NCBI RefSeq assembly: GCF_001028175.1
Contig: NZ_AEJF01000093.1
Location: 49,810-113,809 of the forward strand
Direction of reading: 5' to 3'
DNA length: 64,000 nt
Source of the DNA: Caballeronia mineralivorans PML1(12)
GTDB lineage: Bacteria; Pseudomonadota; Gammaproteobacteria; Burkholderiales; Burkholderiaceae
Positions 35,766-44,898 of this stretch are shown here, one piece after another (the stretch's first letter is position 1; every line of letters starts with the position of its first letter). A program made the position numbers and the translations under genes. The notes under the pieces were generated by a model. That model had not been told where the DNA came from. It ran no database searches and saw only the letters and a list, made by a program, of their open reading frames with translations.

Positions 35766-35963
35766 GGTTTTATGTACACAAGGACAACCTCGAGGGAGGT
35801 TTGTAGTCGAAACGGTGTACTAAAAAGGAGCGGAAGTCAATGGATGGTAACGGATGCGCCAAGACTTGAAAGCCTTACTTGCCTGGCCTCCAGCCGTTTC
35901 TGTGGATGCTATTGGATTCATCGTTAGTCGGGCCTACATTCCATCACAAGAGCGCAGAAGATC

Positions 35964-37496
35964 ATGACAAACGACCGGACTCAAGCCAGCCATTCCACGC
36001 CTGCCAACAACTTCCCGACGGAGTCTTTTGACGACCCCGTGGCCGCGGTCGCGCGGGTATCGGCAATCTACGAAGCCAACACCTCTTTCCTGCGCGATGC
36101 CTTCGCGCGTTATAGGAAGCACGAACCTTTTTCACATCGCGTGCGGGCGTGTTATCCGTTCGTGCGCGTGCGTACCGAGTTGAATACGCAAATCGACTCA
36201 CGTCGTTCCTATGGCTTTGTCGCGGGGCCGGGAATTTTCGAAACCACGCTGACGCGGCCGGATTTATTCGGTCATTATTATCGCGAGCAATTGCGGCTTC
36301 TTACCAAGAATCACCATGTGGGGATTGAAGTGGGTGTGTCGGCGCAGCCGGTGCCCATTCACTTTGCGTTCGCAGAAGGCATCCACCTGGAAGGTGACCT
36401 GGATCGCGACCGGCTGCTCGCCATGCGCAATATCTTCGATATGCCGGATCTCGCGCTGCTCGACGACCGTATTGTGAACGGCACCTACGAACCGGGTCCG
36501 GGCGAACCGCACCCGCTTGCATTGTTCACGGCGGCGCGCGTTGATTTTTCTTTGCATCGGCTGAAGCATTACACCGCGACTTCGCCTACGCATTTCCAGA
36601 ACTACGTGCTTTATACGAACTACCAGTTTTATATCGATGAGTTCGTGAAGCTCGGGCGCCGGATCATGTCGCGCGCGGACGACGAAGAAACACGGGCATA
36701 TAGAAGCGAATATATGTCGTTCGTGGAACCCGGCGACGTGATTACGGGCAACGAGAACCTTGGCGATTCGCAAGAGGAACAACAGGGCGTCGCTCCTGCG
36801 CGCCTGCCGCAAATGCCAGCCTATCATCTGAAACGCGCCGATGGCAGCGGCATCACGATGGTCAACATTGGCGTGGGCCCGTCGAACGCAAAGACCATCA
36901 CGGACCATATTGCAGTACTTCGGCCGCATGCGTGGATCATGCTCGGGCATTGCGCGGGATTGAGGAATACACAACGTCTTGGCGACTATGTCCTGGCGCA
37001 TGGTTATGTGCGCGAAGACCATGTGCTCGATGCCGATCTGCCGCTATGGATTCCGATCCCCGCATTGGCCGAAGTTCAGGTGGCGCTTGAAAAAGCCGTC
37101 GCGCAAGTGACGAAACTCGAAGGTGTGGATCTGAAGCACGTGATGCGCACGGGAACCGTGGCGAGCGTGGATAACCGTAACTGGGAGTTACGTGATCATC
37201 GCGAGCCGGTGCAGCGTTTGTCGCAAAGCCGGGCCATTGCGCTCGATATGGAAAGCGCCACTATTGCTGCCAATGGATTCCGCTTCCGTGTGCCTTACGG
37301 AACCCTGCTCTGCGTCTCCGATAAACCTCTGCACGGCGAATTGAAATTGCCCGGCATGGCGGACCAGTTTTATCGCGCGCAAGTGGATCAGCACTTGCAG
37401 ATCGGCGTGAAGGCGATGGAGTTGCTGCGCATGAACGGGCTATCGAAACTGCATAGCCGGAAGTTGCGAGGTTTTGCGGAAGTGGCCTTCCAATAA
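35964..37496 (+). CDS. amn: AMP nucleosidase
   Basis: A 510-residue enzyme that hydrolyses AMP to adenine and ribose 5-phosphate, controlling AMP levels. The N-terminal regulatory half (FAEGIHLEGDLDRDRL) is followed by the phosphorylase-like catalytic half: GVGPSNAKTITDHIAVLRPHAWIMLGHCAGLR (about 305-336) and IALDMESATIAANGFRFRVPYGTLLCVSDKPLHGE (about 423-457, with the MES and SD motifs). The length is normal. A perfect GAAA hairpin lies nine bases past its stop codon. Confidence 0.95.
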   Translation: MTNDRTQASHSTPANNFPTESFDDPVAAVARVSAIYEANTSFLRDAFARYRKHEPFSHRVRACYPFVRVRTELNTQIDSRRSYGFVAGPGIFETTLTRPDLFGHYYREQLRLLTKNHHVGIEVGVSAQPVPIHFAFAEGIHLEGDLDRDRLLAMRNIFDMPDLALLDDRIVNGTYEPGPGEPHPLALFTAARVDFSLHRLKHYTATSPTHFQNYVLYTNYQFYIDEFVKLGRRIMSRADDEETRAYRSEYMSFVEPGDVITGNENLGDSQEEQQGVAPARLPQMPAYHLKRADGSGITMVNIGVGPSNAKTITDHIAVLRPHAWIMLGHCAGLRNTQRLGDYVLAHGYVREDHVLDADLPLWIPIPALAEVQVALEKAVAQVTKLEGVDLKHVMRTGTVASVDNRNWELRDHREPVQRLSQSRAIALDMESATIAANGFRFRVPYGTLLCVSDKPLHGELKLPGMADQFYRAQVDQHLQIGVKAMELLRMNGLSKLHSRKLRGFAEVAFQ

Positions 37497-37503
37497 CGCA
37501 GAA

Positions 37504-37525
37504 AGCGGCTCCGAAAGGAGCCGCT
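37504..37525. terminator. Hairpin between amn and the LOG-family gene
   Basis: AGCGGCTCC-GAAA-GGAGCCGCT is a perfect 9-bp stem closed by a GNRA tetraloop between two convergent genes. There is no T-run on either side, so it may act as a Rho-independent terminator only weakly. Confidence 0.55.
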
Positions 37526-37551
37526 CATCAAGCGATCACGCCATCAAACGA

Positions 37552-38301
37552 TCAAAGATAAAACATCCGGTCTTCGTCCGACTTGCCTTCGGCCGGTTGT
37601 TCTTCGGCTGTCTCGCGGTCTTCGTAGAACTGCAGTACCGCTTCCAGCACCTGGTCCGGATCGTCGATGACCTGCATCAGGCCGAGATCCTTCTCGCTGA
37701 TCACGCCGGTCGGAACCAGCGTGTTGCGGAACCACGAGAGCAGGCCTTCCCAGAATTCGGCGCCGACCAGCACAATAGGCACATGCCGCGACTTCTTGGT
37801 CTGAATCAGCGTCAGCACTTCGGCCATTTCATCCAGCGTACCAAAGCCGCCCGGCATCACGACCACGGCATCCGAGTTCTTCACGAACGTGACTTTGCGC
37901 GTGAAGAAGTGCCGGAAGCGCAGCGAGATGTCCTGCCACTGGTTGCCCGATTGCTCATGCGGCAATTCTATGTTCAGCCCTACCGACGGCGATTTGCCCG
38001 CATGCGCGCCCTTGTTGGCTGCTTCCATGATGCCGGGGCCGCCGCCGGAGATGACGGCGAAACCCGCGTCAGAGAATTTTTGCGCGATCTCTATGGTGAG
38101 CTGGTAGTACGGCGACTCCGGTTTCAGGCGCGCCGAACCATAGATGCTGATAGCAGGGCGGATCTCCGACAGGTACTCGGTCGCCTCGATAAACTCTGCC
38201 ATAATCGTGAACATCTGCCACGATGCGCGGGCCTTCTTGGCCGTCGCGCGCTCTTGATCTGCGAGCGATCGCAGACTCGGAATCACTTTTCTTTTGTTCA
38301 T
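37552..38301 (-). CDS. LOG-family protein (TIGR00730-like)
   Basis: A 249-residue Rossmann-fold protein of the LOG (Lonely Guy) family, members of which remove ribose 5-phosphate from nucleotides such as AMP or cytokinin riboside monophosphates. The family motifs are present: ISGGGPGIMEAANKGA (~84-99) and VVMPGGFGTLDEM (~146-158), including the catalytic Glu pair. It lies convergent to amn (AMP nucleosidase), which suggests related nucleotide-salvage roles. The ATG at 38301 is separated from the divergent polA ATG by a single base. Confidence 0.9.
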   Translation of the reverse strand: MNKRKVIPSLRSLADQERATAKKARASWQMFTIMAEFIEATEYLSEIRPAISIYGSARLKPESPYYQLTIEIAQKFSDAGFAVISGGGPGIMEAANKGAHAGKSPSVGLNIELPHEQSGNQWQDISLRFRHFFTRKVTFVKNSDAVVVMPGGFGTLDEMAEVLTLIQTKKSRHVPIVLVGAEFWEGLLSWFRNTLVPTGVISEKDLGLMQVIDDPDQVLEAVLQFYEDRETAEEQPAEGKSDEDRMFYL

Positions 38302-38302
38302 A

Positions 38303-41041
38303 ATGCCTGAAGAACTTAATCTTGAAGGTAAGACCCTGCTATTGGTCGACGGATCCAGCTATCTCTATCGGGCCTACCACGCCATGCCGGATTTGCGCGG
38401 CCCTGACGGCGGTCCAACGGGCGCGCTGTATGGAATGATCAACATGCTGCGGCGTCTGCGAAAGGACATCAGTGCAGAGTATAGCGCGTGCGTATTTGAT
38501 GCCAAAGGCAAGACATTTCGTGACGACTGGTACGCGGATTACAAGGCCAACCGGCCATCCATGCCCGACGACCTCTCGAAACAGATAGAACCCATCCATG
38601 TGACCGTGCGCGCGCTCGGCTGGCCGCTCGTGATGATCGACGGCGTGGAGGCCGACGACGTGATCGGGACGCTTGCGGTTGCCGCCGAAAAGCGCGGCAT
38701 GAAGGTGGTCGTGTCGACCGGGGACAAGGATCTGGCGCAGCTCGTGACGGATCATGTCACCCTCATCAATACGATGACCAACGAGACGCTCGATCGCGCC
38801 GGGGTGCTGAATAAGTTCGGCGTGCCGCCGGAGCGGATCGTCGACTATCTCTCGCTCATCGGCGATACGGTCGATAACGTACCGGGTGTCGAAAAGTGCG
38901 GGCCGAAGACGGCATTGAAGTGGCTCGCGCAATACGCAACCCTCGATGGCATCGTGGCACATGCGGACGAAATAAAAGGTGCGGTGGGAGACAATCTGCG
39001 CAAGGCTTTGCCCTTCCTCCCCATGGCGAAAAAGCTCGTTACCGTACATACGGAGTGCGACCTGACGGCGCAGATCGCGTCGATCGAGGAAACGCTGCCG
39101 GCGCGGCCTGAGGCGCGCGACGAACTGCGCGACCTGTTCACGCGCCACGGTTTCAAGACCTGGCTGCGGGAAGTGGAGATTGCGGACGCGGTGGAAGGTC
39201 CCGTGGACACGCCGCCTGCACCGGCCACCGAGATCGAACGGCACTACGACACCGTGCAGACGTGGGAGCAATTCGACGAATGGCTCGCGCGCATCAACGC
39301 CGCCGAGCTGACTTCCTTCGATACCGAAACCACCTCGCTCGACCCCATGGTCGCGCAACTGGTCGGGCTATCGGTGTCGGTCGAGCCGGGTCATGCCGCT
39401 TATATTCCGGTCGCGCATCGCGGACCGGACACGCCTGTGCAACTGCCGCGCGACGAAGTCCTGCAAAAGCTTAAATCGTGGCTGGAAGATCCGTCGAAGA
39501 AGAAGGTCGGCCAGCATCTGAAATACGACGAGCAAGTGCTGGCGAACTACGGCATCGAAATGAATGGTGTCCAGCACGACACGTTGTTGCAATCGTATGT
39601 GCTGGAATCGCACCGGCCGCATGACATGGACAACCTTGCGCTGCGACATTTGGGCGCGAAAACCATCAAATATGAAGAGGTGGCCGGCAAGGGCGCATCG
39701 CAGATCGGCTTCGACGAAGTCGCGCTGGATCAGGCCGCGCCCTACGCCGCGGAAGACGCCGACATTACTTTGCGGCTGCATCAGGCGCTGTATCCCCAAC
39801 TCGCCGATGAAGCACAATTGCTGTATGTGTATCGCGATATCGAAATGCCGACCTCACGCGTGCTGCGCAAGATGGAGCGCAATGGCGTGCTGATCGACGG
39901 CGAGTTGCTGCGGGTGCAAAGCGGTCAGATTGCCACGCGGTTGATTCAGCTCGAAGCCGAGGCGTACATGCTCGCGGGCGGCGAATTCAACCTGGGTTCG
40001 CCGAAGCAGATTGGCCAGATTTTCTTCGAGAAGCTGCAATTGCCGGTGGTCAAGAAGACACCGAGCGGCGCGCCTTCCACCGACGAAGAAGTGCTGCAGA
40101 AGCTGGCTGAAGACTATCCGCTGCCGAAGATCCTGCTGGAACATCGCGGGTTGTCGAAGCTGAAGTCGACTTATACGGACAAGCTGCCGCGCATGGTCAA
40201 TGCGAAAACCGGCCGCGTGCATACGAACTATGCGCAGGCCGTGGCGGTGACGGGGCGGTTGTCGTCGAATGAGCCGAACCTGCAGAACATCCCTGTGCGG
40301 ACCGCCGAAGGCCGGCGGATTCGCGAGGCGTTTATCGCGCCGCCGGGTAGCAAGATTGTTTCGGCGGATTACTCGCAGATCGAGTTGCGGATCATGGCGC
40401 ATATTTCTGGCGACCCATCGCTCATGCGCTCGTTCGCCGAGGGCGAAGATGTGCATCGGGCGACCGCCTCGGAGATTTTCGGCGTTACGCCGATCGAGGT
40501 ATCGAGCGACCAGCGACGCATCGCGAAGGTCATCAACTTTGGGTTGATCTACGGCATGAGCGCGTTTGGGCTGGCATCGAATATCGGCATCTCGCGCGAT
40601 GCGGCGAAGCTTTATATCGACCGGTATTTCCAGCGTTATCCGGGTGTCGCCAACTATATGGATGAAACCCGCTCGAAAGCAAAGCGCGATGGGTTTGTCG
40701 AGACGGTGTTCGGGCGGCGCTTGTGGTTGCCCGAGATCAACGGCGGCAGCGGACCGCGCCGGCAAGGCGCCGAACGCGCCGCGATCAACGCGCCGATGCA
40801 AGGCACCGCGGCCGACCTGATCAAGCTTTCAATGATCGCTGTGCAGGACTGGCTGGAGGCCTCGAAGATAGAGGCCAAGATGATCATGCAGGTCCACGAC
40901 GAACTTGTGCTCGAAGTGCCCGAAGCCGAGTTGCCGGAAGTCCGCAAGCGCTTGCCCGAACTGATGTGCGGCGTCGCGAAGCTGAAGGTTCCGCTGGTGG
41001 CGGAAGTGGGCGTGGGTAATAACTGGGAAGAAGCACACTGA
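38303..41041 (+). CDS. polA: DNA polymerase I
   Basis: A 912-residue enzyme for DNA repair and Okazaki fragment processing. The 5'-3' exonuclease covers about residues 1-290 (VEADDVIGTLAV, STGDKDLAQLV). The 3'-5' proofreading domain (about 310-500) has TSFDTETTSLDPM with the exo I Asp-Glu. The polymerase domain (about 530-912) has motif A SADYSQIELRI, motif B RRIAKVINFGLIYG and motif C MQVHDELVLEV. All three activities look intact. The ATG at 38303 is one base from the divergent LOG start, so its promoter lies inside the LOG coding region. Confidence 0.96.
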   Translation: MPEELNLEGKTLLLVDGSSYLYRAYHAMPDLRGPDGGPTGALYGMINMLRRLRKDISAEYSACVFDAKGKTFRDDWYADYKANRPSMPDDLSKQIEPIHVTVRALGWPLVMIDGVEADDVIGTLAVAAEKRGMKVVVSTGDKDLAQLVTDHVTLINTMTNETLDRAGVLNKFGVPPERIVDYLSLIGDTVDNVPGVEKCGPKTALKWLAQYATLDGIVAHADEIKGAVGDNLRKALPFLPMAKKLVTVHTECDLTAQIASIEETLPARPEARDELRDLFTRHGFKTWLREVEIADAVEGPVDTPPAPATEIERHYDTVQTWEQFDEWLARINAAELTSFDTETTSLDPMVAQLVGLSVSVEPGHAAYIPVAHRGPDTPVQLPRDEVLQKLKSWLEDPSKKKVGQHLKYDEQVLANYGIEMNGVQHDTLLQSYVLESHRPHDMDNLALRHLGAKTIKYEEVAGKGASQIGFDEVALDQAAPYAAEDADITLRLHQALYPQLADEAQLLYVYRDIEMPTSRVLRKMERNGVLIDGELLRVQSGQIATRLIQLEAEAYMLAGGEFNLGSPKQIGQIFFEKLQLPVVKKTPSGAPSTDEEVLQKLAEDYPLPKILLEHRGLSKLKSTYTDKLPRMVNAKTGRVHTNYAQAVAVTGRLSSNEPNLQNIPVRTAEGRRIREAFIAPPGSKIVSADYSQIELRIMAHISGDPSLMRSFAEGEDVHRATASEIFGVTPIEVSSDQRRIAKVINFGLIYGMSAFGLASNIGISRDAAKLYIDRYFQRYPGVANYMDETRSKAKRDGFVETVFGRRLWLPEINGGSGPRRQGAERAAINAPMQGTAADLIKLSMIAVQDWLEASKIEAKMIMQVHDELVLEVPEAELPEVRKRLPELMCGVAKLKVPLVAEVGVGNNWEEAH

Positions 41042-41105
41042 GGGCGCATTGAGCGTGATGAGCGGCCTGCCCAGCGAGTTTTAATGATGTCATAGGGGAG
41101 TTTTA

Positions 41106-42476
41106 ATGCATCGCTTCATCATCGTCGGCGGCGGCGCGGGGGGGCTTGAACTGGCCACGCGGCTCGGCGACAAGTTCGGCAACGCCGGCGGCAAGCGCAC
41201 GCCGCGTGCGCAGGTCACGCTCATCGACCGGAATTCCACGCATATCTGGAAGCCTCTGCTGCATGAAGTCGCAGCCGGCAGCCTGGACCCGTTCTCGCAG
41301 GAATTGCCGTACGCGGCGCAGGCGCGCTGGCATGGTTTCGAGTTCCAGCAGGGTGATTTGCTGGGCATCGACCGGACTGCAAAACGGGTGACGCTCGGTC
41401 CTCTTCTCGACGACGAAGCCGGCGAGTTGATGCCGCAACGCGATCTGGAATACGACACGCTGATCGTTGCAATCGGCAGCACGACGGCCTTTTTCGGTGT
41501 TCAAGGGGCGCAAGAAAATTCGCTCGCCCTCGATACCGTCGCTCAAGCCGAACTGTTCCGCAAACGGCTGATCGCAGCGTGTATTCGCGCTGAATACCGC
41601 ACGCCGGAACCGGGCGCGCCGAGCACCGATGCTGATGCCGATGCCGTTAGTCAAAGGCAGCCGCGGATTCAGGTCGCCATCGTCGGCGGCGGGGCGACTG
41701 GCGTGGAGTTATCGGCGGAATTGCGCAACACGGCGCAAGTGCTGCACGCTTACGGATTGCACAAGCTGGATCCGAAACACGACATAGGCATTGTGCTGAT
41801 CGAAGCAGGGCCGCGGATTCTGCCGGCGTTGCCCGAGCGCGTGTCTACCGCGACCGCCGAGTTGCTGGGCAAGCTCGGCGTCAAGCTAATGACCAGCGAG
41901 ACGGTGGCTGAAGTGTCGCGCGGTTCGATCCGCACGGCGAGCGGCAAGACCGTTGCGGCGGATTTGACGGTGTGGGCGGCAGGCATTCGCGCGCCTGCCG
42001 TGCTGTCCAAACTCGATGGGCTCACCACCAACCGGCTCGGCCAACTGATCGTACGTCGCACGCTGCAAACCGAAATCGACGACAACATCTTCGCCCTCGG
42101 CGATTGCGCTGCATGCGCGTGGCCGGGCGGCGAGAAAGAAGGGCGCAACGTGCCGCCGCGCGCGCAAGCCGCGCACCAGCAGGCAAGTTTCCTGCTGAAT
42201 TCGCTCGAACGGCGGCTTGAAGACAAACCGTTACCCGACTATACGTATCGCGATTTCGGATCGCTCGTGTCGCTCGGGCACTTCAGCGCGGTCGGGAGCC
42301 TGATGGGCGGGTTGATCGGCGGGAATATGCTGATCGAAGGGCTGTTCGCGCGCTTCATGTACCAGTCGCTGTACCGCATGCACATCGCGGCGCTGCACGG
42401 CTGGGCACGGATGGCGCTCGATACCGTCGCGCACTGGCTGCGGCGCTCCACCGCGCCACGCGTCAAGCTGCATTAA
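41106..42476 (+). CDS. NDH-2-like FAD/NAD(P) oxidoreductase
   Basis: A 456-residue flavoprotein of the type II NADH dehydrogenase group, which passes electrons from NADH to quinones at the membrane without pumping. The FAD fold is at FIIVGGGAGGLELATRLGDKFG (~4-25), the NAD fold at VAIVGGGATGVELSAEL (~199-215) and the late FAD contact at IFALGDCAACAW (~326-337). The C-terminal segment carries two hydrophobic/amphipathic stretches that could bind the membrane (around GSLMGGLIGGNM). It is probably monocistronic. Confidence 0.9.
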   Translation: MHRFIIVGGGAGGLELATRLGDKFGNAGGKRTPRAQVTLIDRNSTHIWKPLLHEVAAGSLDPFSQELPYAAQARWHGFEFQQGDLLGIDRTAKRVTLGPLLDDEAGELMPQRDLEYDTLIVAIGSTTAFFGVQGAQENSLALDTVAQAELFRKRLIAACIRAEYRTPEPGAPSTDADADAVSQRQPRIQVAIVGGGATGVELSAELRNTAQVLHAYGLHKLDPKHDIGIVLIEAGPRILPALPERVSTATAELLGKLGVKLMTSETVAEVSRGSIRTASGKTVAADLTVWAAGIRAPAVLSKLDGLTTNRLGQLIVRRTLQTEIDDNIFALGDCAACAWPGGEKEGRNVPPRAQAAHQQASFLLNSLERRLEDKPLPDYTYRDFGSLVSLGHFSAVGSLMGGLIGGNMLIEGLFARFMYQSLYRMHIAALHGWARMALDTVAHWLRRSTAPRVKLH

Positions 42477-42668
42477 AGCTGTTTAGAATGGGCGGTCGGT
42501 TTTGGAGCGCAGTAAGCGCTTCAATGCCGTCATCGTGTAGCCGTTGCTGCGCTTTTTGGTTGGTCGGCCTTTGTCAGCCGGAAGGCGCGGCTTATCCGTA
42601 TCGGATCGTCTGGTTCGCCAACACCGTGCGCCGGTGATCCTTCGCGGCCCATGCCGCTGGAGCTTTGC

Positions 42669-43544
42669 ATGCTTACGCCTGAAATCGATAGCCTCGTTCC
42701 GCATGTCCCGTTCAACCGGCGCACGTTTATCAAAGCGGCGGTCGGCAGCGGTTTTGCCGCCTGCGTGATGCCGGTGTCCGCGCAAACCATCATCACCGAT
42801 AGCGAAGGTCTCGAAGCCGGTCCGGTCGGTTTCAAGGCCGCCGACGGCACGCTCGTGCCCGCGTATCGCGCGCAGCCCAAGGGCAAGACGAACTTGCCGG
42901 TGATCATCGTGATTCACGAGATTTTCGGCGTGCACGAACATATTGCCGATGTCTGCCGGCGCTTCGCCAAACTCGGTTATCTGGCCGTTGCGCCGGATCT
43001 GTATGTGCGCGAAGGCGATGCCTCGAAATTCCCGTCGATGCAGCAATTGAACGACCAGATCGTTTCCAAAGTGCCCGACGACCAGGTTCTCTCGGATATT
43101 GATTCCACCGTCGCGTGGGCGGGCGAGCATGGCGGCGATTTGCTCCGGCTGGGGATTACGGGGTTTTGCTGGGGCGGCCGGATCACGTGGCTGTATGCCG
43201 AGCGCAATCCTCACCTCAGAGCCGCGGTAGTGTGGTACGGACGCGTGGTGGGGGCCAAGACGCCTAACAATCCCGCGAATCCACTCGACCTCGCGGCCAA
43301 TCTGAAGGCACCGGTGCTTGGACTGTTCGGCAAGCTCGATCAAAGCATTCCGCAGGATTCGCTCGAGCAGATGAAGCAAGCAATTGCGACGGGTCCCGCG
43401 GTCGCGCGCGGCTCGCAAATCGTGGTCTACGACGACGCGCCGCATGCGTTTTTCGCGGATTATCGGCCGAGTTACCGGAAGGCCGATGCGGAAGATGGCT
43501 GGAAGCGCACGCTGGCGTGGTTCAGGGAGCACGGCGTGAAGTGA
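42669..43544 (+). CDS. Dienelactone hydrolase-family protein with Tat signal
   Basis: A 291-residue alpha/beta hydrolase of the dienelactone hydrolase family. The nucleophile is a cysteine in GFCWGG (~168-173), with an Asp in FGKLDQSIP and His in DDAPHAFFA. The N-terminus contains NRRTFIKAAVGSGFAA (about 17-33), a twin-arginine export signal, so the enzyme would be periplasmic. The start is set at ATG 42669 with GGAG eight bases upstream; an in-frame ATG at 42651 is possible. Substrate unknown; protocatechuate-type lactones are only one option for the family. Confidence 0.86.
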   Translation: MLTPEIDSLVPHVPFNRRTFIKAAVGSGFAACVMPVSAQTIITDSEGLEAGPVGFKAADGTLVPAYRAQPKGKTNLPVIIVIHEIFGVHEHIADVCRRFAKLGYLAVAPDLYVREGDASKFPSMQQLNDQIVSKVPDDQVLSDIDSTVAWAGEHGGDLLRLGITGFCWGGRITWLYAERNPHLRAAVVWYGRVVGAKTPNNPANPLDLAANLKAPVLGLFGKLDQSIPQDSLEQMKQAIATGPAVARGSQIVVYDDAPHAFFADYRPSYRKADAEDGWKRTLAWFREHGVK

Positions 43545-43645
43545 ATGAGGCGTGGCGTAACGCACTCGCTATGGGCGGCTTTGGTAGTACCGCCCATTTG
43601 CATTACGTCGTTTAAGCGTATTTCCATGCTAAGCCAGGCAAACCC

Positions 43646-44515
43646 TCAAGCCGCCGCGCCCGTTGCCACCGGTCGCGATGCGTCCGAGCACCATTCGCTC
43701 CACGATCCTCCATAAAGCGCGGCTCCGTGCAGCCCGGCGATTTCCATCGCCAGTGCGTTATGGCAGGCCGTCACGCCCGAGCCGCATTGCAGCACCACCC
43801 GATCCGGCGACGTCGACCCAAGCAGCGCGCCGAACGTCTCGCGCAATTCATGCGCGGTCTTGAAGCGGCCGTCGGCGTTCAGGTTGTCCTTGAAAAAGCG
43901 GTTCAGCGCGCCCGGAATGTGGCCGCCGACCGGATCGAGCGTCTCGTTCTCTCCGCGATACCGGTCCGCTGCGCGGGCATCGATCAGCACGCGCTCGTGC
44001 GTCGTCAGATTGCGCATGACGGCATCGACATCAACCGTGACGGCCAGCGGCGCACCTGCTTTGAACGTGCCCTGGGACTCGGGCAGTGCCGCTGCATCGA
44101 GGGGCTGGCCGGCCGCTTGCCATGCCTGCAGGCCGCCGTCGAGCAGCGCGACGGAATCGTGTCCGAGCCATCGCAACAGCCACCACAGACGTGCGGCGTA
44201 CATGCCGCCTTGGGCATCGTAAGCAACGACTTGCTGGCCTTCGTTCATGCCCAGGCGCTTGAGCGCGGCGACCAGCGTCGCGCGTTCCGGCAACGGATGG
44301 CGGCCGTTCTTGCCGGTCTTGGCACCCGATAAATCGCGGTCGAGATGCAGATAATGCGCGCCCGGAATATGTCCCGATGCGTAAGCGGCTTGCCCGGCTT
44401 CGGGCGCGGCGAGATCGAAACGGCAATCGACGATAAGCACGCTGCCGGGCGCGGCGGCGAGCCGTTCGACAAGATTGGTCGCGGAGATAAGCGTGGTGTA
44501 GTGCGTGTGCGGCAT
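43646..44515 (-). CDS. 3-mercaptopyruvate sulfurtransferase / rhodanese-type enzyme
   Basis: A 289-residue two-domain rhodanese. The inactive N-terminal domain (about 8-140) has the VDCRFDL opening. The C-terminal domain (about 160-280) has the active-site loop LQCGSGVTACHNALAM, whose CGSGVT pattern is typical of 3-mercaptopyruvate sulfurtransferase. The start is put at ATG 44515 (PHTHYTTLIS) with GGGAG nine bases upstream; an in-frame ATG 23 codons earlier has no family-like sequence. It acts in the cytoplasm in sulfur transfer. Confidence 0.88.
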   Translation of the reverse strand: MPHTHYTTLISATNLVERLAAAPGSVLIVDCRFDLAAPEAGQAAYASGHIPGAHYLHLDRDLSGAKTGKNGRHPLPERATLVAALKRLGMNEGQQVVAYDAQGGMYAARLWWLLRWLGHDSVALLDGGLQAWQAAGQPLDAAALPESQGTFKAGAPLAVTVDVDAVMRNLTTHERVLIDARAADRYRGENETLDPVGGHIPGALNRFFKDNLNADGRFKTAHELRETFGALLGSTSPDRVVLQCGSGVTACHNALAMEIAGLHGAALYGGSWSEWCSDASRPVATGAAA

Positions 44516-44898
44516 GACAGCTCCCGGAGCGAACGCGCGGCTTGGTTTGCCGATGGACGGCGCGTTGCAGTAGTTGAGATTCAAGTCTAAACAAAAAAGA
44601 CGGAAGGATTGAGCGTATCGGAGATCTTTGTCGCTGCAGATCGAGCGGGAAGGCTCGCCCCTGATGCTATTTCCCGCCTGACATGCCTTGGGGTAGTTGG
44701 AAAAGTCGTCCCTGAAAAAATCGTCCCTGAATTAGGACATTTCGCGTATCTGCGACTGTTCCTCGTCGCCAGTATGAGTCGCCGCTCAACTTTTCCGGGG
44801 CGGGCAATCCATGCGCTTTATTCGCTTGCCTTCAGGCTTGGCACGAGTCCAGCGAGTCACCACGCATTGAGCAACTAGTCAAAAACCAAGGATTGCGA
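44516..44898. other. Intergenic gap upstream of the 314-residue protein gene
   Basis: This region of about 380 bases holds the divergent starts of the sulfurtransferase and the unknown gene. The open frame 44609-44878 has no recognisable features, and I do not call it. No further structure was recognised. Confidence 0.5.

Noticed and set aside
25889..35823. GTGTACTAA at 25889 and 35815 as an att core of the first island
   Set aside because: A 9-base match between two regions of this size is expected by chance fairly often, and no other features support it.
44609..44878. 89-residue open frame between sulfurtransferase and the 314-residue protein
   Set aside because: No domain, poor composition and no ribosome binding site. 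The divergent promoters of two genes are expected there.
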